NCBI GenBank assembly: GCA_003116995.1
Contig: BDSL01000128.1
Coordinates: 124,001-188,000, forward strand
Length of the DNA stretch: 64,000 nucleotides
Reading direction: 5' to 3'
Source: Yamagishiella unicocca
Lineage: Eukaryota; Chlorophyta; Chlorophyceae; Chlamydomonadales; Volvocaceae
The notes beneath the pieces were generated by a model. That model made no database searches and was not told where the DNA came from. It worked only from the letters and a program-made list of their open reading frames with translations. Made by a program: the position numbers and the translations under genes. This document shows positions 10,496 to 21,536 of the stretch, piece by piece (positions within the stretch are counted from its first letter, which is position 1; the number at the start of each line of letters is the position of its first letter).

Positions 10496-12235
10496 ATGCC
10501 ATTCGATTTGCTGTCCGGCAAGTTCATCCCGGAGAAGTCCAACATCTGGCGCGATTGCGTGGATGGCTATTACGACTGGGTCAAAGAACACATCCTCGAG
10601 GGCGCGCCCCTCAACGAGGCGGACCATTGTGGCGACCCCCCGCTAATCCTGGCGGCAGGAAACGGTGCGACCGGATGCCTCGAGGGTCACATAGCGCCAC
10701 ATAGGGTTAAGCAAGGTCGAGCAGGGTTAAATAAGGTGAAATAGGGTTAAGTAGGGTCGCATTGGCAACAGAGCGGGATAGGAGTACTGGGGTGGAAGAC
10801 GGGGGTCCGCCGCTGAAACGCAAGGAGCAGCCCCCACCCTTCATCACCAAGCTATTGCGGAAGGCGGAGTGTGTTTCGCAGTCTTGCGTGGGTGCATGCC
10901 GCCTGCGTAACCCACGTAGCCTGCAGCGTACCCCGCGTTCGCCGGCTTGGTCCGACGCTGCACAAAGCGTCGCACTCTGCGTCCGTACGCTCCAGCTATG
11001 CCTATCTAGATGCCAAGTGGAAGCTGGTGCGCGAGTGAGGAGAGGCGCAAGCGGGGGAGCGAAAGACTGTATGTACGATGTCGCCATGTTGTGATGGAAG
11101 GGTTCACGAAACGCCATGCGTTCCAGACCCTTCCAACCGAGCAGCACTGCCCCCGAGGAGCCTACCAGCCGCGGCCTCCCCCAAAGGGTGTCCCGAACCT
11201 TCCTCTAGTCGGTTGTTTTACTTAATTCTTGAGTGCCGTCCAACGGGTTTCCTCCCAACCCCGCATAGTGGGGTGCCTCCAATAGCCCCTTCCCCCTTGC
11301 CAGGTTCTTGCGATTGCGAAAGAAGCTAAGTACATTTTTGTTGGCAAAGAGATTCGAGATAATGGTACACCACATTATCAAGGTTATGTTCATTTAAACG
11401 CCCCCGTCCTTACCGCGTCCTCCCCACGACCCGCCCATCCATCGGCTGGGCGCCCCGACTCACGACGAGCGCTGCAGGCCACACGTCTTGCGTGAGGCTG
11501 CTCCTGAATGAGGGCGCAAACATGGAGCAGCGTAACGTGGTGAGGGCGGCTGCGGGCTGCGCAGGGCAGGGAATGGAAGGCCATTGGGACTTCCTCGCTG
11601 AATCGTGTCCCGCCCCGCACCGCGGCGCCCCAATTGGAAACCCCCAGATGAAGGAGACGGCACTCATCCGCGCCGCCCACAACGGCCACTTGCACACGGT
11701 GCGCTTCCTGCTGGGACAAGGCGCGGACGCGAACGCCGTGGACCTGGTAGGAGCGGCATGACCCGTGGGTCGGTTGGGAGGAGCGGCGGGGCGGTCGGCT
11801 GGCCTGGGCGGATGAGACATGCGCGGTAGCCGCTGCGTGTGCTGACGCTCGCAGGCCACAGCCTTCGTTGTTGCTTTAGGTGACCTCGCTCGCATTCGCT
11901 GGAACTTAACGCACGAGAAGCCCAGGGTTCACCGGCGGTGGCCGTTATGCTTGCGCGGGTGTGTGGCGCCTCAAGCCTGTCGCGAAGACCCGACCTGGAC
12001 TGCGCACCTAACAAGCACTCATTGCCGTCAACCCTTCCTGTGTTGACGGCCCCAGGGAGACAACACTGCTCTGCACTGGGCGGCGATGCGCGGTCATGTG
12101 GAGGTGGTGCGCGTGCTGCTGGCGGGCGGCGCGGAGCGGCAAACTACCAACGGCCAGGGCCGCACGCCTCTGGACCTGTGCCAGCCGCAGTGGTCGGCGT
12201 CGTACAAATTTGTTCGCACTGAGCTGGCCCGCTGA
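10496..12235 (+). CDS. Small ankyrin-repeat protein
   Basis: Four exons with consistent phases: 10496-10664, 11478-11539, 11648-11746, 12056-12235 (TGA); 169 residues. The start ATG has a CCACC context. A 44-residue N-terminal part (with GYYDWVKEHILEGAPLNEAD) resembles a degenerate first repeat. Three clear ankyrin repeats follow: about 45-77 (LILAAGNGHTSCVRLLLNEG), 78-110 (TALIRAAHNGHLHTVRFLLG) and 111-143 (TALHWAAMRGHVEVVRVLLA), then a cap with GRTPLDLC and YKFVRTEL. Ankyrin repeats are protein-binding scaffolds; no catalytic domain and no clear targeting signal, so the partner is unknown. Each repeat is divided by introns near its loop. A 12-bp palindrome lies 13 bases inside the third intron. 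I found no TGTAA close downstream. Confidence 0.9.
10680..10760. repeat. Short degenerate AGGGTTAA-type repeats
   Basis: Several copies of AGGGTTAAG(C/T)A(A/G)GGT-like sequence at the start of ankyrin-gene intron 1 (10665-11477). Confidence 0.7.
11760..11771. repeat. 12-bp palindrome GACCCGTGGGTC (copy 1 of 5)
   Basis: Perfect palindrome. Other copies at 19437-19448, 24903-24914, 47259-47270 and 63226-63237. Flanking sequences differ among copies. Confidence 0.95.
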
Positions 12236-14078
12236 TGGAAGGTGGGGCAGTTTTACCGTTGCTAGGACAGTTGTTGGCGGTTGGCGGTTGCGTTACTGTA
12301 CACAAGCTCGCGAGGCGATGCTGCGAAGCCGGGCAGCTGGAGAATTTTGGAGCCGGGCAACTAGGCTACGGTGCAGATGAGGAGGTTGAAGTCAGGTTGT
12401 GCAATGGGTTGTGCCGGCATTCGCTTGGCAGGACAGGGCCGGACCTGGCCGGACTCAACACGCTCGGCTTTGAAACCAGCTGCAGCAGCGGAGAGCGGCA
12501 GTATGTGGTAATTGTTTCAGCTGCAGTGTGCTGGTACAAGACAGCTTACGCGGAGCGGTACATATGGATGGCACAATGCCGTAACTTGTTTGGTAGAAAC
12601 CAGGAATGGACCTATTAACAGTGATGTGTGCTCAATCCGGCCACCACATGCTGGCAGACAGAGCAGGTCATTCATTCGGACAACGCTGCTGGGCCCGGCG
12701 GTATAACGGCGTTGCGCCAGAGCATGGTGGCCTAGTCTCCTGCCATTGCTGTTGCACGGTGGAAAGATAGGACACGCGTTACCGCTCATGTCCGCGTTGC
12801 AAAGAAATGTATCCAACAACAGCCGGAATTGTCAGCCAAGATTGTCAATATCAGCAGGCAAGGCACAATGCATCGACCAGCCAGCAGAAAACACACGTAG
12901 CAGTTTGTGATAGTAATATGTTCTGCTGCTGCAGCTGCATGACCGCTCTTGCGGCGCCACTTCACGCCGCCTTGCGGCTCTGCCATTTGGCACTAGCCTG
13001 CCCCCAACGCGCTGAGATAGTACGAGATAGTACGAGAGAATAATCAGCGGCATGCGCCAGACCTTTATCGGGGCGTTAATCGAGCGGTGTACCGCACCCG
13101 CCCGTGGGGAACCAACTTGCGGTTCCTTGGGTATGCTTGAGGGTGAAGCGGACAGACGCCGCCCTGCTGGCCTGTCGTACGATGCTACTGACTGTACTGA
13201 CAGACGTTTCGATGGAGGCAGCATGCACGCAAGTTCTCAATGCGCATCGTGGTTGGATCCTTGCTTGTCATGCCATGTGTCCAGCTATGCTTAGCCAACA
13301 GACCGACATGGCCGAGCCTTGCCAGGCCGTGGCGGTTAGTGATGTTTTGATGCGAAGGGGCTGGCGCGAATAGGTGCATAGGAACGGTTGCATTCGCAGG
13401 CGCCTTGACAATGACACTGGACTTCCCATCGCATTTGGTTGGTCCGCAGGCGTAGTAGTGAAAGTGCCGGCAGATGGCAGCTTGCGTTGGCTTCGGCGCA
13501 TCAAGGGCAGTTCTGAGCGCGGCGCGCATAGGCCTACTTTAAATTTCGAGGAAGCCGTATGTTACATTTAGATGGCAACAGCTGTATGCAAGGTGTGCTG
13601 CGTTGCCCACGCACGGAACGACATGTAGAAGGCTCTGTTGGACATCCAAACAGAATGTTCCGCATGGGGGTTTATTCTCGTTTGACGCCTCCCATGTGAC
13701 GTTTGAATGACTGTGGCAGATTTCGGGCCGGTAAAGCGACGAGCGGCCCCAGCCGTGACTCGTTCAAACCGACTGAGCTTGGCAGCTCCGCGAATGCAAG
13801 GGTGTCGAGGAGCAGTTGACAGCCCCAATCCAACGAATGCATGGCAGAAAATTGGTAACGGCTTTGTATCAGGCTTTCGTCAGGATACGAGAGCAACACG
13901 TTGACGGCAGCAGAATAGTACGTCAGGTTCGTTGTGCAGGCCCAACTCCGAATGTGTTTCTGCGGTCTATCTTACGCATACATGGTATAACGCATAACTG
14001 TATAATCTCACTCTTGACAAGCATATAACCCATTGCAGGCGAAGCCAGCGCAGGGCTTGACAGACCGCGGCTGCCAGA
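12236..14078. other. Intergenic region upstream of the MYB gene
   Basis: About 1.8 kb without a supportable gene on either strand. It should contain the ankyrin-gene 3' UTR and the MYB promoter/5' UTR. Composition is closer to even than in the genes. A small duplication (GAGATAGTAC at about 13014 and 13024) is the only repeat I noticed. Confidence 0.6.
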
Positions 14079-17000
14079 ATGGACTATGCAGCCGGCTACG
14101 ATATGGGGGATGATCTTGCGGGCGAAGACACAACTAAAGGGCCGTGGACGCCGGAAGGTGGGCCATTGCCGCGTAGAGGCCTCTGCGAGCTACCTTTTTT
14201 ATCCGCTACTCTAATTGGGACAACCCGTTGCAGAAGACAACATTCTGCGCAGCCTGGTAACCTCAAACGGAGCAAGGAACTGGACCAAAATAGCAGAATG
14301 TATTCCAGGAAGATCGGGCAAGAGCTGCCGGCTACGGTATGCCGGACGGGAAGGACGGTGTCAGTGTCTGGTCGGCGCTGAGGGTCTCTTCTTAACCAAA
14401 CTATAACATAAAGATATCGATACTTAGCTATTATGGACGGAGCTCCTCTTGCGTAGCTTTGGTTGGTGTTGGGACGTTGAGGCGTTGGAAGTGCACACAA
14501 CGCCCCTGACAACGACCTGCCGCCTACCTCAGCAGGATTTTTCAGCTCACCCAGCTTCACAGTTTGCTAGAAGCTGTCGTGTCGGAGCGCGTCTGCCTGC
14601 TGTGCGCTATCTAGGGCCGGATACGCTTGGAGAAGCTTAGTGTCCGTTCCGTTCTGTTACGTTGAGCTCGCACAGGTGCTGTTCATGTACTTGATGCCTG
14701 ATCGCCTTTTTTGCGCCTCCTATGTTAGGATAGAACTCAGGTTTCCAGAATTGCGCTCTTCAAAAAAGCGCGTGCTTTTTGCTGACTTCACTGTGCGCCC
14801 AATTCAAACGCGGCCGCTGCAGATGGCTGAACCAACTCAGTCCGCACGTCAGAGGCGGTCCATTTACTCCAGATGAGGTCGGTTTGGTTGGACGACCGCC
14901 TGCCGAGAGAACCCCCACCTCCCCAGGGCACACAAGTTCTCAATTCCGCTCGGACCCGGGCAAACAAAGCAGCTCGGCATGCTGGGGGCAGATGATTTGC
15001 CCTGCAGAGATGGCGACCCTGCTTTGTTGCATGTAAAATCCTGGACGCCAAAGTAGCCGCCAGTACGCAAGTCGCGTGTGCGCGTGAACGTCAAGTACTG
15101 TTAAGGACCGCCCGGAACAACGTAATGCGGCTGCGTGCGCCCGTCCTGGCGAGCTGCCCTTGCCTCTGTTAGCACGGCCAACCATACGGCCATCACCCGC
15201 CGGACGGCAACCCGCTCACCAGTCGCTCACCCCCCTCCTCCTCCCCGCTCCTCAACTGATAATCGCATCCCTGCACAACAGGACGCGGTGATACTTTGGG
15301 CGCACCTGCAGTACGGCAATAAGTGGGCCTCGATCGCAAAGCACCTCCCCGGGCGGTAGGTGTGGCGGGTGTGATGGCCCCCGGGAAGGGGGTTGGGGAC
15401 GAAGCCGGGCGCGCGTGGGAGCCGACAGCGTTCACGCGGCAGTGCTTCGTGGCGGACCTTGCGCGTACTGGCGTGCCTTCGAAGCCGTGGGCAGTGATGC
15501 ATGGCCCCGTCTTCCGCTCCCTCCCTCGCCCGCCTTGCAGCACGGACAACCACATAAAGAACCGCTGGAACTGCACGCTGAAGAAGCGCTACGGGCACAC
15601 GCTAGAGCAACTGCGCTTAGAGGGCACGCCGGGGTCCATCTCGGTGGCCGACGTGGCGAACATGATCTCTCAAAGCAACCCCGGAGGCAGTCGCGGCAAC
15701 GGAGGAGGAGGAGGCGGGAGCGGCAATGGTGGTGGCGGCAGCGGCAGCGGACAGCTGATGCGCTGGCCGGCTATAGGCCCCGGACCGGGCGCTGCGGGGT
15801 TTCCCAATGCCGGGCCGCTAGGACCGGCAGCGCAGCTGCTGGCAGCAGGGGCGGGGGCGCAGGCGGTCTTCGCCGCCAACTCGCACATGGCCATGGGCGG
15901 CCTGGGGGGGCTGCCCATGGCGCTGCGGGAGATGGGAGGCGCGCTCGGGATGGGGGGCGCAGCTGGAGGAGCAGCGGGCGGAGGTGAGCTTGTGGGAAAG
16001 GGATGGAAAACTCACAGGGGGGGGCGGCGGGAGGAGGAGGGGGAAGGGCGGCGGGGGCTAGGCTAGGGTTGGGGCTGCTTAGGTCGGGGGACACAGGGCA
16101 GGAAATACCCGATCGAGGTTTTGCGGGTTTTCAGGGGAAGCGATTTGAAAGCATCGCATCGCGTCGCACTTTGTCTGCCTAGTTCCAGTCCCCAGATCGC
16201 GGCGCGGGGGCGGGGGCCAGCGACCCACTTCGCCAGCGGCGCGCCTGCCGCCCTACCACCATGCAGCCCCCAGCCTGGGACCGTAGGCCCCTGCGATCGC
16301 GGCGACTGCCGGCGCCAACCTTCAAACCCACCCGCGCTACGTTACCGTACGCCGGAAGCCCGGAAGCCAGAAAAACACAAATGGACCTTGCGGCCCCGCA
16401 GCCACATCTCCTTCCGAGCACACCGCGGCCCCGATCCGCCCCACGCTGCTGCTCCTGACCTGCACCCCGTTCCGGCTCCTTCATGGGGCGCAACCCACTG
16501 CTCACTCGCCCACTCGGCCGCGCCCCTCCCGCCGTGCGCCGGCTGGCTCGCAGCGCTGCCTCCCGGGCTGCAGCAGCAGCTGCGGATGGCGCTTCCCTCC
16601 TCGGGCCAGGGCGACCTCAGCCCGCGCAGCCGGGCCATCGTGGCTGCAGCGGTGGCGGCGGCGGCGGACCAGGACCGCATGCTGCGAGCGGGGCCGGGCG
16701 CCGGGGCCGCCGCGTTCATGATGTACGGCGGCGGCGGGGTTTCGGAGCACCGACAGGTGGGTAGTTGTCGTGCCGAGCGGGGACTGGGCTGCGTGCCCTT
16801 GGGCGGGGGCGATTGCAGGCAGGGGGCGGATGAGGGGGGCGAGGCCGAGGTGACAGGCACGGTTCCGTGTGCTGCGGCAGGGGTCGGTGGAAAACGGCAC
16901 GGGGCAGGGAGCTGCGAGGAAAACACGTAGGGCCGCGGGGCGCGCGGGCTTCAATGCCGCTGCGTCGTCAGGGGGCATGGAGCCGTAGGGATGTAGCACT

Positions 17001-19006
17001 GGAAGATGGTCGCGTGGACACGGCGATGTGGGTCCTGTCAGATCCCGTGCAGTGCGGCCCATATAACCTAGCCAATGGTGTTTTTCTCTCCGGGCGTCCT
17101 TCCCCCTGGTGATTCACCCCCTGGTGATTCTTGCCTTCCCCGTCGTATTCTTCCGCCGCAGGACGACCCGCGCGGCACCAAGCGCGCCTGGGCTGCAGCC
17201 GGCGGCTCCTCGGGTGGGTTGTTAGAGCGCGGTGCGGGGGGGCTGCTTACGCAACCTGACACAAACGACCTTACGAGTTGCTATGTAGGAGCCATCCCTG
17301 CATCAGTAGCACAAACATAACAATGGATAATGCAGCCATTGGCGGCTGCATGTCGTACGCTGCCGTGGCTTGCCTTGCATCTGTGCCCCAACCGTAGCCG
17401 GGCTCAATACGTCCCGGCAGGCCTTATGCCCCCCCCGGCCGCCTGCCCCGACCTGACTTGCCGGGCCTTACGTCCCCATCCTCCGCATCGCTGCGCCTGG
17501 CGGCCCAGACGACCACGGCTCGGACGAGGGGGAGGACTCGGCGGCCGTGGCGCTGAGGCAGCTGGCGCAACCGCGCGGCCGAGACCCGCCGCGGGCGGGA
17601 GGCGGCGGGCGAGACCCACGGGACGGCGGCAGTCGGGAGGACGACGACGATGACGGCGACAACGAAACCGAAAGCGAGAACGACGGCGACGAGGGCGACC
17701 AGGAGGATGAGGACACGGAGGATGAGATGGAGAGCCGCAGGCGCCGTGGCCGTGGGCGGGGCGCCGGGGCGCGTAAAGGCGGCGCTGGTGGGCGCGGAAG
17801 CGCAGGCGGACGCGGGGGTCGTGGAGGCCAGCTGGTGGCGCACAACGGACCCGGGACGGGCCAGGCGCCGGGTGGATGGCCGCCCAGCGGCCGGGGGCTG
17901 GGGAATGCGGCTCGCGGCGGCTCCGGCAGCGGCGCAGCGGCGGGGGCGGCCAAGTCGGAGCCAGGTCCGCAGCCGCAGCACCAGCGCCAGGGGTCGGGGC
18001 CGCGGGGATCAGCCGGCAGCGGCGGGGGCGGCGGCGGGGACACCGGCGGGCAGTCCGCCACGGCGGCGTCGGGGCCGCAGGGCCCACAAGGCGGCGGCGG
18101 TCCCGGTGGTGGTGGTGGTGGCGGCGGCGGCGGCGGTCCGTTTGCCTCGATGCAAGGCACCGGGTACGGGGCGCTGCTGATGGGCCTGCCGGAGCACCTC
18201 ATGCAGCTGAGCAGCACGCTGCGGGTGGTGCTGACGGCGGGCAACCTGCCGGCGGCGCAGGCGCTGGTCAGCAAGCTAGAGGAGCTAGCGTACTCGGTGA
18301 GAGAGGAGCAGAGCCGCGCCGAGCACTCGAACAACTAGGCGCGGATGGCGTGTAGATTCCTGCCACAGGGTTAACGTCCGCTATCGGGGCTGGCTTGGGT
18401 TCGGTGCATTACGTTGCGCGGCGTGGGCCCGGAGCAGCGGCGGTCGCCGGCAGGCGAGCTCGTCTCCGTCCTCCCGGGCGGGTCGTCCGCTCGCCCCGGC
18501 GCATGGGGGGAGTGTGTGCAGGGAGCATTGCTGAGGGCTTGTGGCCGGCAGTGTGCCTTAGGGCCGGGCGAGCCTCTCATCGTCTGGGCGTGACATCATA
18601 CCGAAGGACCAGGGCGCTTAGCCTCACCACACCGCACCACAACCCATGTGCCTCAAGGCGTATGGTACGTACCGCTGCCCCCTTACCCAAGCCCGCCCCC
18701 GTTGCGCGCTGCTCTCAGGTGCTGATGCAGCGGGCCGCCTACAACCTGGCCAACGCCGGCGACAATGGCACCGCTGAGCAGCAGCAGCAGGCGCAACAGC
18801 AGGCGCAACAACAGCAGCAGCAGCAGCAACAACAACAACGGCAGCAACAACAGCAACAACAGCAGGCGCAGCAGCAGCTGCAGCAGCTGCAACAACTGCA
18901 GCAACAGCAGCAAGCGGCGGCGCTCAGCAGCATCGTGAACAGCGGAGCGATGGACGCTCAGATGCTGGCTCAGATATTGCTGCTGTCGCAGGGCGGCATG
19001 GGCTGA
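14079..19006 (+). CDS. R2R3-MYB transcription factor
   Basis: Nine exons, every junction in phase: 14079-14157, 14234-14336, 14823-14877, 15282-15355, 15541-15983, 16554-16756, 17162-17213, 17509-18296, 18719-19006 (TGA); 694 residues. Two MYB repeats sit near the N-terminus: R2 about 21-71 (KGPWTPEEDNIL, NWTKIAECIPGRSGKSCRLRW) and R3 about 72-122 (GPFTPDED, NKWASIAKHLPGRTDNHIKN, RWN), with the expected regularly spaced Trp residues and Phe replacing the first Trp of R3. The NQLSP junction and GRSGKSCRLRW recall plant subgroup 22 (MYB44 type). The remaining about 570 residues are low-complexity: Gly/Ser-, Ala- and acidic-rich, then a short helical part (LMGLPEHLMQLSSTLRVVL, then further Ala/Leu-rich sequence) and a Gln tract before the C-terminus. 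Predicted nuclear DNA-binding regulator; targets unknown. Confidence 0.93.
15690..15760. repeat. Gly/Ser codon repeat (coding)
   Basis: GGAGGAGGAGGCGGG / GGTGGTGGCGGCAGC-type repeats encode the Gly-rich linker directly after the MYB DNA-binding domain. Confidence 0.8.
18778..18920 (+). repeat. CAG/CAA (poly-Gln) tract in MYB exon 9
   Basis: Mixed CAG and CAA codons encode a long Gln-rich stretch with scattered Ala, Arg and Leu. The mixed codons suggest a selected activation or condensation segment rather than a fresh expansion. The antisense frame is an artefactual poly-Cys frame. Confidence 0.9.
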
Positions 19007-20104
19007 GCCCTCGCACTGCCACATCGAGACGCCCCGTCAACATTTGCTGCGGGAAGGTATTTTAATAGGTACAAGTGCACTGTTTTACCAGAGGGGTTCG
19101 TTGCGCACATACGGTTGCGTGTTTTCCTTCCTTGATACGGTATTGTCTGACGCCAAGGGAGATCCCTGGAGCGACGGGCAAACGAAGGAGCTGGAAATGC
19201 CCGACCGATGGCGCGATGGGCCGTGGTCTCAGTGACCCACCTTGGGGAGCAATGAACGTGGAGCGTTTGAACGAATGTCTGGTTGTGGTACTGGCGCAGG
19301 CCCAGCGGGTAAAGCCGTCGCAAGGAGTGCGCGCGCGGGTGAAGTTGAGGCGGGCAACACACGTCATAGCTGCGCCCATCAGGCCGTACGGCACATCAGG
19401 CCTCTCTAAGTCGTGCGGCAGCCTGTCGCCGCCGCTGACCCGTGGGTCGTAATGCCGCTGGGTGTCCCGCCCCGTCCCTCGCCAACACGGGATGTGGCGG
19501 AGGCGCGCGATGACTGAGACCTCCCCGAGCAAAGTGCTGACTCGGTAGACGGCATGTGGAAAGCCTTATTAATGGCGCCCGGAGTCACATGGGGGCCCCA
19601 GCCGAGGGCGCGTCCATTCCAGTAGGGTCACACGCTGTTACGCAGCCGAGTCGCGGCACCCTTCAATCCGCCATCTCATATTCTCAATACCCGCGGGGAA
19701 TGGCCGCCTTGCCTGGCTCCCACTCCGTTTGCAAGGTTTACTCGGTTGTTGTCATGACTTGGTTGCCGCAGCGCTTCCGAGGGCTGTCAGCGGCACGTGT
19801 AGATGGGGCAGACCTGGACCCATGTATAGCACCTTTTGAGGCGTCGTACAGGCCGCACGGACGGCGTTACCGGCGGTATGCCGTGCCCATCCTACGCCCG
19901 CAATGCCCTTGCCTGGCCTAGCCCAGTGCATTTTCGTGGTGCCTTGCATTGCTGCGTGCCCCCTGTACCGGTATGCTGTATGGGTGGTGCGCCTGCCGGC
20001 GCCGCGTGCCCCCCTGGAGTCGACCAACGACGACCAGGGCTCACGCACGGCTCTCGCTGCCGCGGCGGCCACGGCTGTCCCGCGGCTTCGGAGCCGAGCC
20101 GGTT

Positions 20105-20109
20105 TGTAA
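20105..20109 (+). terminator. Candidate poly(A) signal TGTAA (MYB gene)
   Basis: First convincing forward TGTAA after the stop at 19006; a second lies at 20157-20161. This would give a 3' UTR of 1.1 kb, long but not unusual for the lineage. Confidence 0.35.
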
Positions 20110-20591
20110 CAGGGCGACATGGGCACAGTTGGACTCGTCGTTGGTTGTCATGGTCGTGTAATGTACATTGGTGGCTGGTGTGTGGGTTTGGTGAGCCGCC
20201 TTGATGTCCTGTGTAGTGCGATTGCCGCCCTGGATGCGGCTGTGGTGTTTTAACGTGCCCGTTTAGCTGCGTCCGGCCGCAAGCACGCATGGTATGGGTT
20301 AATGGTGCCGGATTCGGTGGCCCCGGAACACCTACTGCGAGGTCCTTGTGCGCACAATGTATCTGAGGCGAGGAGCCCTCGCCAGATCATCATTTCATTG
20401 CTGACTTGGTTGAGCTGTTGCGTGTTACGGTAGTGACACTATAAAGCCGCGAGTAGCCCAATCGTGGGCTGCTTGGCGGGCTGGCTGCTGGAGGCGGGAT
20501 GCTGTGGGCCGGCCTCTCCAACATCCACGCCCACGGATCAATAAGACATGCCGTATGAGGTCGATGTAAGGGACATGTTGAGGCGATCTGC

Positions 20592-20708
20592 CACACTGCC
20601 GGTCACGTTGTGCACAGCACGTCGCCTAAGGTCGTGGATGGGGGAATTGCCACACTGCCGATCACGTTGTGCACAGCACATCGCCTAAGGTCGTGGATGG
20701 GGGAATAC
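20592..20708. repeat. 59-bp tandem duplication
   Basis: Two copies (20592-20650, 20651-20708), both containing CGTTGTGCACAGCAC or its one-base variant and GTCGTGGATGGGGGAAT, differ at only a few positions. Confidence 0.95.
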
Positions 20709-21536
20709 CGCGTACCATGCATTGCCAAGAAAGTCACGTGGAGCTGTAGTGACGTGGCGCAATTGCAACGCCATGGAGTTGTATGGGTACAGCGCACGCC
20801 AACCCACATTCACACCTTGAGCTGCAGTGCTGCCTCTGCAAGACAGCATGTACAACAGATCCTCAGCATTCCGATCCGCGCGCCGGTCTGCTGCCCCTTC
20901 CGCGTTTCAGACCTCACACGAATGGGTTTGCGTGCTCGTTCATAACCTCTTATGCGGGGCATACGGCAGCGAGGGGGGGGGGAAGATGGATGGAGTCGGG
21001 CAGCGGGTGGAGGGAAACGATATAGCAGGTGTGTGTGGAGGGGGGGGGGGCACGGGCATACAACCACGCAGTCTGTACGATTGCTTTTTGATTGCGATGT
21101 GGAGAGTGCAAACATAGGACACGTTTGCGGTATAGCGTGAGCTGCGTCCGCCATAGCTTTTAACGAGTGAACGGCATAACGTGTTTTGGCGAGCGAACCA
21201 AACTTCTTCTGACCGATAAAGTTGCATTTAACCCTTGCATCATGAACATGCGTGAGAGTATCCATCCGGAACATCGGGGGCATCGATGCCGTACATCACG
21301 TCTAAGTGCAAGTGGATAGCCCGAAGGATAAACGCACTCATCATGCCCTTCACTAATCATATTTTGCAACATCATTACAAGACACTCCATTCGGCACTTC
21401 AGCATAAGAAAGTGCCAGCGAGTATTATAACGCCACTAATCTATTGGAACAGAACACCAAAAGTTACCTTGCCATTAAGCTTCAGCATTTAATCTGATAT
21501 CGCCTTGACTGGCCATCTAATCGACGGCGGTCGACC

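Larger units (their letters stand above)
19007..21536. other. Intergenic region, MYB to STPGR gene
   Basis: About 2.5 kb. I see no gene. It contains the MYB 3' UTR (candidate TGTAA at 20105), a 59-bp tandem duplication at 20592-20708, G-runs at about 20970 and 21040, and AT-richer sequence from about 21280 just before the next gene. Confidence 0.6.

Noticed and set aside
17404..18334. Long minus-strand frames opposite the MYB exon 8
   Set aside because: They mirror the strong GC-third-position bias of the sense gene and encode only Pro/Arg-rich low-complexity sequence.
18683..19024. Minus-strand poly-Cys/poly-Leu frames
   Set aside because: Antisense readings of the CAG/CAA tract.
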